NCBI GenBank assembly: GCA_947179485.1
Contig: OX359245.1
Coordinates: forward strand, 7,731,001-7,795,000
Direction: 5' to 3'
Length of the DNA: 64,000 nt
Source of the DNA: Allacma fusca
Taxonomy: Eukaryota > Arthropoda > Collembola > Symphypleona > Sminthuridae
Part shown: positions 58,511-64,000 of the stretch, piece by piece
Layout of the letters: the number at the start of each line of letters is the position of its first letter
How positions within the stretch are numbered: position 1 is the first letter of the stretch
Position numbers and translations under genes: made by a program
Notes under the pieces: generated by a model
Databases searched by the model: none
What the model was told of the DNA's origin: nothing
The model's input: the letters and a program-made list of their open reading frames with translations, nothing else

Positions 58511-59360
58511 CAGTGCCTGTCATGGGAACGGGTCACACCCGGGTGTTTGGGTGCAGGAACGGGAACGGGTATGATATGGGTGCAAAATGTTTTCACCCAA
58601 AAGTGTGGGTACAGGTTTGGGAACCAACCTTTCCTATTATAGTATGTGGGAACAGGAACCCATATGGGAACGGGTGCAATACAGGCTGAATGGGATCTGT
58701 ACCCAACAGGAACGGGAACGGTATGCTCAAAAACCCGTTTCTGTTCATGCGTACCCGTGTACAGAGCAATCTTGCGAGCGTAACGATAATTACATGATTG
58801 ATTTGTTTTGGTGCGGTGTGACCAACTATTTTTGTGTCGTTGTTGTAGTTTAGAGGCAAACGCTCTTTGTTTGAACAGATCATCCCACGTCGAATGATGA
58901 AATGTGACAAAAAAAAGTATTTATATGCGTATGTTGTGCTTAGCAGTTGTAAGGTGACTTAAAAATTACAAAATTAATTACCTAAGTAAAATGAAATATA
59001 ACAAATAGAATGAATGGAATTGTGTGTATCCATTGTTAGCAAAAATTGAAACAATAAGTATATATGTATTTATAATGTATAACTTTTATCCTTGAATATA
59101 TGAACTTCCGTTTCGGGTACGGGAACGGGTTCCAGGATTTTGGGTACGGGTTTGGGTGCACCCAAAATTAATTTTTGGGAACAGGAACGGGAACGGGTTT
59201 GGGTGCTACAATTTTAAAAATTTCGAGTCTGGGTGCGGTACTTTTGTTCACAAGATTTCGGGTGCAATTTGGGAATTGGGTTCTGCCTTGTACCCAAACC
59301 CGAACTGTGGGAACGGGAATGGGAACGGGGACGACTTTTCTGTTCCCATGACAGGCACTG
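58511..59360. mobile_element. hAT-like non-autonomous element, GGGAACGGG family
   Basis: Inverted termini CAGTGCCTGTCATGGGAAC and GTTCCCATGACAGGCACTG are flanked by exact 8-bp duplications GGTCCAAG (58503-58510, 59361-59368). GGGAACGGGAACGGG and GGGTTTGGGTGCA words lie inside both ends in the same direction; the middle is AT-rich. Length 850 bp, no transposase frame. A truncated relative lies at 25732-25920 and a GGGTAC variant at 14281-15226. Confidence 0.9.
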
Positions 59361-59368
59361 GGTCCAAG

Positions 59369-60000
59369 GAAGAGAATTGGAATATCTCTCAAAACCAAGA
59401 AATAAATAAAAATATTTCTACTTTCATGCCCGCAGGATTTTTTACTAAATATTATTGTAATGGGACGAATCCTCTTTACAGTTATTTTGTGATTTTAAAG
59501 TAATGACGTGTGCTTTGGCGTGCTTGTTAATTATTAGAAACGAACCATATAAATTTATATTTTGTCTTTATTTTGAAATCCAACTTCAAAACGTAATGTC
59601 AGGATTCCAAATTGATCATACAATTCTGAAAATCTCCCGCATTTTGATTTATCTGTCCATTAAAATTTTTCAGACAGCGAACTGAAACAATTTTTTACAA
59701 ATGTAATGATTTATTGATTTTTCTTCAAGTTTTCCGTAACGATTGACAATTACTTCATAAATCAACTTGTTAAATAATCTTGTCTTGCATGAATATCCAC
59801 TCTTAAACAATAAAGTTTCCTTGATGAAATTTCCACATTGCATAAACGTTAGAAGAAAAACATCATTGATATACATTTTCCAATTGTCATGTAAAATGAC
59901 TAGTGTTGCGTGAAAGCATAAATATTTCTCAATTGTGGTATGATCAAATATTCGTTAATAATTAATTTGTATTTATATTATTATGAGCGAAGCGAAGTAA
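59369..60000. repeat. Module I copy and unassigned DNA
   Basis: AAACCAAGAAATAAATAAAA (59392) and GACGTGTGCTTTGGCGTGCT (59505) are module I words. GTTGCGTGAAAGCATAAATA at 59903 resembles module junctions at 25021 and 29126. No gene is seen. Confidence 0.5.
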
Positions 60001-60650
60001 TGGAATGATCTCGATTTTGACATTGTGGACACAAAGGCTTCTGTACCAATAAGCATAGCTGAAAAACAATTTGCCCAACACAACCTCCTGACCCCGTAGA
60101 TGTGCAAACCACTTCACATTTTTTTATTTTTCGAAATTTTGAAAAATTTTGAAAAATTTTGAAAAATTTCAAGATCGATATTTACTCTTCAAATTGGGTT
60201 TACACATTCTCCTGACCACATGAATGATCAAACAACCACTTCGAATTTCCCAGTTTTCCAAAATTTCATAAATTATGGGAAACTTCTCACCAAACTGAAT
60301 CCTGGAGCGATCTCGGTTTTGACCTTGTGGACACAAAGGCTTCTATAGTAATAAGCATAGTTGAAAAACAATTTGCCCAACACAATCTCTTGACCCCGTA
60401 GATATGCAAACCACTTCACATTTTTTCATTTTTTTCATCTTGGAAAAATTTGAAAAATTTTAAAATCCATATTTACGCTTCAACTTTGGTTAACACGTTC
60501 CCCTGACTCCGTGAATGTGCAAACCACTTCCAGTTTTTTCATTTTTCGAAATTTTTCAAAATTTCGAAAAAATTAAAAGCTTTTTAAATGCTATCACATT
60601 TACCTGAACATGTAGATATGCAAGTCACCTCAAAGTTTCCAACATTTCAA
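60001..60650 (+). repeat. Tandem repeat around a CCTGACC..TGCAAACCACTTC word
   Basis: A 125-bp segment (60001-60125) is repeated at 60301-60427, including TGTGGACACAAAGGCTTCT and AAACAATTTGCCCAACACAA. The shorter word with GTGCAAACCACTTC occurs about five times (near 60087, 60210, 60390, 60503 and 60602), each followed by TTTTTCATTTTTCGAAAT-like text. Confidence 0.8.
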
Positions 60651-61119
60651 ATTTCGAAAAAGTTATAAAAAAAGTCAGAAGCGCTATTTATGCTTCGAAT
60701 TGGTCTTATACTTTTCCTTGACGGTGGTTGAAGACCTTCCTGGAGGGACACAAGAATTTCAGCAGGGAAATTTAGAAATGATTTTCCTGGGAGATTTCGT
60801 TCTGGGGAACGACAAACATATGAGAAATAACGAAATGTAGTTTTAAGCATTACATGAATTGTGTTCAGCAAGATTTTAAAGCAAGTAACAGTTGACGTTC
60901 TACAGTAAGTTTTTACACATTGAAAAACAATAATTTGTTGTCAAAACCTAGCGGTGAATCAAATTATTATTACTAAAAACTAGAGTTTCTTAAACATTTC
61001 TACATGGCTCCAAGGACATTTTCATGTTTAACCGTTCGAAACGATACCATATACATAAGCACGAGTCGTGAAATGACTACCTGGAATACATATTTGATGC
61101 CACCCAGCGATAAGATGGT

Positions 61120-61995
61120 CATTTTAGGGATTTTTTGACAAATTATGGATTTTTGTGCATTTTACAGGTTTTTGACCATTTTATGAAAATTTATGGATTT
61201 TACGGATTTTTGAGGCATTTTATGGATTTGTGGGCATTTTAAGGATTTTTGGGCATTTATGGATTTTTGGGCATTTTATGGATTTTTTAGGCATTTTATG
61301 GATTTTTGGGCATTTTATGGATTTTTGGGCATTTTATGGATTTTTGGGCATTTTATGGGTTTTTTGGCATTTTATGGGTTTTTTGGCATTTTATGCTTTT
61401 GGGCATTTTATGGATTTTTTAGGCATTTTATGGATTTTTGGCCATTTTATGGATTTTTCCCATTTTATGGATTTTGGCATTTTATTGGTTTTTGGGCATT
61501 TTATGGGTTTTTGGGCATTTTATGGATTTTTTAGGCATTTTATAGATTTTTGGGCGTTTTATGGATTTTTGGCCATTTTATGGATTTTTGGGCATTTTAT
61601 GGGTTTTTTGGCATTTTATGGGTTTTTGGGCATTTTATAGATTTTTGGGCGTTTTATGGATTTTTGGCCATTTTATGGATTTTTGGGCATTTTATGGGTT
61701 TTTTGGCATTTTATGGGTTTTTGGGCATTTTATGGATTTTTTAGGCATTTTAAGGATTTTTGCCCATTTTATGGGAATTTGGGCATTTTAAAGATTTTTG
61801 CCCATTTTATGGGAATTTGGGCATTTTATGGATTTTTTAGGCATTTTAAGGATTTTTGGGCATTTTAAGGATTTTTGGCCATTTTATGGGAATTTGGGCA
61901 TTTTAAGGATTTTTGGCCATTTTATGGGAATTTGGGCATTTTAAGGATTTTTGGCCATTTTATGGGAATTTGGGCATTTTATGGATTTTTTAGTG
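61120..61995 (+). repeat. GGGCATTTTATGGATTTTT tandem array, about 19-20 bp unit
   Basis: More than 40 imperfect copies of GGGCATTTTATGGATTTTT, with GGCCATTTTATGGGAATTT variants toward the right, where a two-unit higher order (about 37-38 bp) appears from 61770. It keeps open frames in all three plus frames because the unit has few stops; those are not genes. It shares its word with the remnant at 15646-17062, so it may have grown from an element end. Confidence 0.9.
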
Positions 61996-64000
61996 ATATG
62001 AAATCCTCAAAACGTGGTACACAGTAATTGCTGTATCTAACTTATCAAAGTCTGCTTTTGATTTTTTGTGATTGTAGATTGTATTAACGGATTTCGGCAG
62101 TTCAATCAGGAACACCAAGTTGTGTCATTCATTTGTGTAGAACTAAAAACAAAAATTATTAACTCACGTCGCAGTTTAGGAATTCAAAACAAATTTGATT
62201 TCACCGGCTCTACAATCTGAAGTTTCAATGACCATAAACATTTCAAGTTAGAGTGTCCCAATATCTTTCTAATTTCACACATTGTGAAATCCTTAATTGA
62301 AATATCTTCAATGTACAAGGTGGTATTGGAAGCTTGTCTGTTGTGACAAATTTATTACGAGACAAACAAGGAATATAATCTAACTTTGGAATTTTAAAAT
62401 AGATTTGGATCATTTCCTGAGTAACCGGATGACAATACATCCTATTATCAAGTAATAAATCATAATAATGTCCATGTTTGACGGTGTATAGTCGTCTCAC
62501 AATGGTTAATTGCACGAATGAAGAAACATCCAATGCGTCTTTTATTTTCAATTATTATTCCCGTTAAAGAATCTCCTGCGGCGTTAAATAATTTACAATT
62601 TTACTAGATTTTTGAGTGACGGAGATGAGCAACGTCCCTGACAGGTTCTTAAAATATTTTCTGACTGGAAGCGACAATTTCATTTTATGTCAGAACAGAG
62701 CTATTGGAGCAATTTGCACATGGACGTTTGATTTGAACACTTTTAGCAAGTATTTTCAGTAGGTCTAGGTAACAACCTTTGGTAGCATAAAGCCGTCTTT
62801 AAATCTTTGCACACATTAATTACAATTTCTACAAAAAAGAGGAAGTTTCAAATTAATGCAAAAATAATTTGCGTGTACGAATTAAAAAGTTTGTGCCTTC
62901 TCGCTCTGGTTTGCGCGGGAAATCGCGCAGAAGTTTTAAATTCTAATTAGTGAACATAGGGTCCCCCCTGTCCAACTTAAATTTTCCAATGGTAAATCAC
63001 ATAAGAAAACTTCATTTTCAAATTTCACGTAAAAATAAAAATGCATCAAAGCTAATTAATAACCCTTATAACACAATATTAGCATGTTTGAAAACTTGAT
63101 TTGGGCCATCTCGCTCATGTTTCCGGTGGAAACCGGATTTACGTTAGAAATGTTTTTAAAAAGATAAAACGGTCCCCGTCAAACTTCTGCTCTCGCTGGG
63201 ACATTGGGCCAGGTACCTAAGCTCCCACAAAATTTCATTCCAATCCCGAGTGCGCATGGGGCATGGGTTACTTGTTAGTGTCCACACTTCAAATTTTAAA
63301 TATAACAACAAGCATCAAATTTTTGTCTTTCATAATTCGTTATTTTGGTAAAAATTAATTTTCAAGTTTGGACATTTTTGACCAAATAAAATAACTCTGC
63401 AACACTTTTTCCCCAATATGTAACGAAACTCGATGCGTTGATGACGGGCTAAAATTGTTGATCGGATTATTGCACGAGGGATAAAACGAAAATGAGTTAA
63501 AGAGGCGCGAAAACTGTTATTTATTAACATTACTTTAAAAAAATTTCTTCGTTTTTCCTGAATTTGCATGGAAATTCTATTATCTAAATTAAATTTCACT
63601 TTGAAAATCGTGTAATTTATTCAAACATGGCTCGTAAAATATTTCATTCAAACAGTGCGCAGGAAATTGAGGTCCAGTTTTTTTCAAATTGACTTCACTG
63701 ACCCAGGTCAAGTTAGTTCAGAACGTGACGGAAATTCGACGTTTTTTAGAACCTCAAGTTCTTCATTTTGTTATTGCAATAAAGCATTTATTTGAGAAAA
63801 TACTTGCGTTAAACAAGTGCAGCTCTGATATCTATCATAATAATCATCATATTAACATTTCAAATTATTTCACATATTGTAAGTTCAACCACGCATTACA
63901 GGGACGACTTGTTTGGCGTGACCTTCCATACTCTACACCTGAAAAACAGATAAAGAAGAAATAGGCGGCGTGGAACCGTATTTATTTTACAAATACTTCC
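61996..64000. repeat. Degenerate modules to the window end; no gene
   Basis: 62905-63020 pairs with 10473-10595. 63100-63280 has GGGACATTGGGCCAGGTACC and AAAATTTCATTCCAATCC, similar in style to a LINE 3' tail. Modules D and E run from 63285 to 63525, an F relative from about 63530, and GGCGGCGTGGAACCGTA at 63964 matches 10989. Confidence 0.5.

Noticed and set aside
58587-59503. Frames rich in GNGNG and PVPVP
   Set aside because: Translations of the GGGAACGGG subterminal repeats of the hAT-like element.
61230-61868. Several overlapping long frames of GFLAFYGF-type repeats
   Set aside because: They are translations of a 19-20 bp tandem repeat that has few stop codons; several plus frames are open at once.

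Overview
The window looks like animal nuclear DNA, most likely from an arthropod with a repeat-rich genome; the species cannot be named from this sequence. It is AT-rich. All clear long reading frames belong to retroelements: two Ty3/gypsy-type LTR retrotransposons and one 5'-truncated non-LTR element. No complete host gene, rRNA, tRNA or CRISPR array was seen. Two short stretches may be non-retroelement coding remnants: a candidate terminal exon near 12.2 kb and a degraded minus-strand frame near 23.5 kb.

Layout. 1-6.6 kb: gypsy element 1 on the minus strand, cut by the window edge inside integrase, with a candidate LTR at 5842-6606. 7.1-17.1 kb: old repeat modules interrupted by three decayed DNA-element remnants (37-bp-unit type at 7.5-9.5 kb, GGGTAC-rich type at 14.3-15.2 kb, GGGCATTTT-rich type at 15.6-17.1 kb). 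17.25-17.81 kb: an old solo LTR related to gypsy element 2. 18-41 kb: long, gene-free, mosaic sequence in which the same noncoding modules return in similar order at about 17.9-21.7, 27.1-30.1 and 36.3-39.6 kb, with inserted hAT-like elements (18.2, 31.4 and 41.0 kb), a pogo/Tigger-like MITE (35.1 kb) and a LINE-type 3' tail (36.6 kb). 44.1-53.8 kb: gypsy element 2, plus strand, 9.7 kb, with 555-bp LTRs that differ at one site, so inserted recently; it has one stop codon inside integrase. 54.6-56.5 kb: an hAT-like element with a CR1/jockey-like reverse transcriptase fragment nested in it. 58.5-59.4 kb: another hAT-like element. 60.0-60.7 and 61.1-62.0 kb: tandem repeats. The rest is more degenerate module sequence.

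The most interesting signals are three. (1) Both gypsy elements carry a -1 ribosomal frameshift arrangement at the gag/pol junction: TTTAAAC plus an 8-bp GC stem in element 2, and GGAAAAC plus a 7-bp GC stem directly around the gag stop in element 1. (2) Five hAT-like elements with exact 8-bp target-site duplications, plus one TA-flanked Tigger-like element, share an unusual design: short inverted termini, but blocks of short repeats just inside both ends that run in the same direction; each family has its own repeat word. (3) The apparently empty background is a mosaic of decayed multi-kilobase repeat modules, and some transposon insertions can be checked against the matching uninterrupted module elsewhere in the window.
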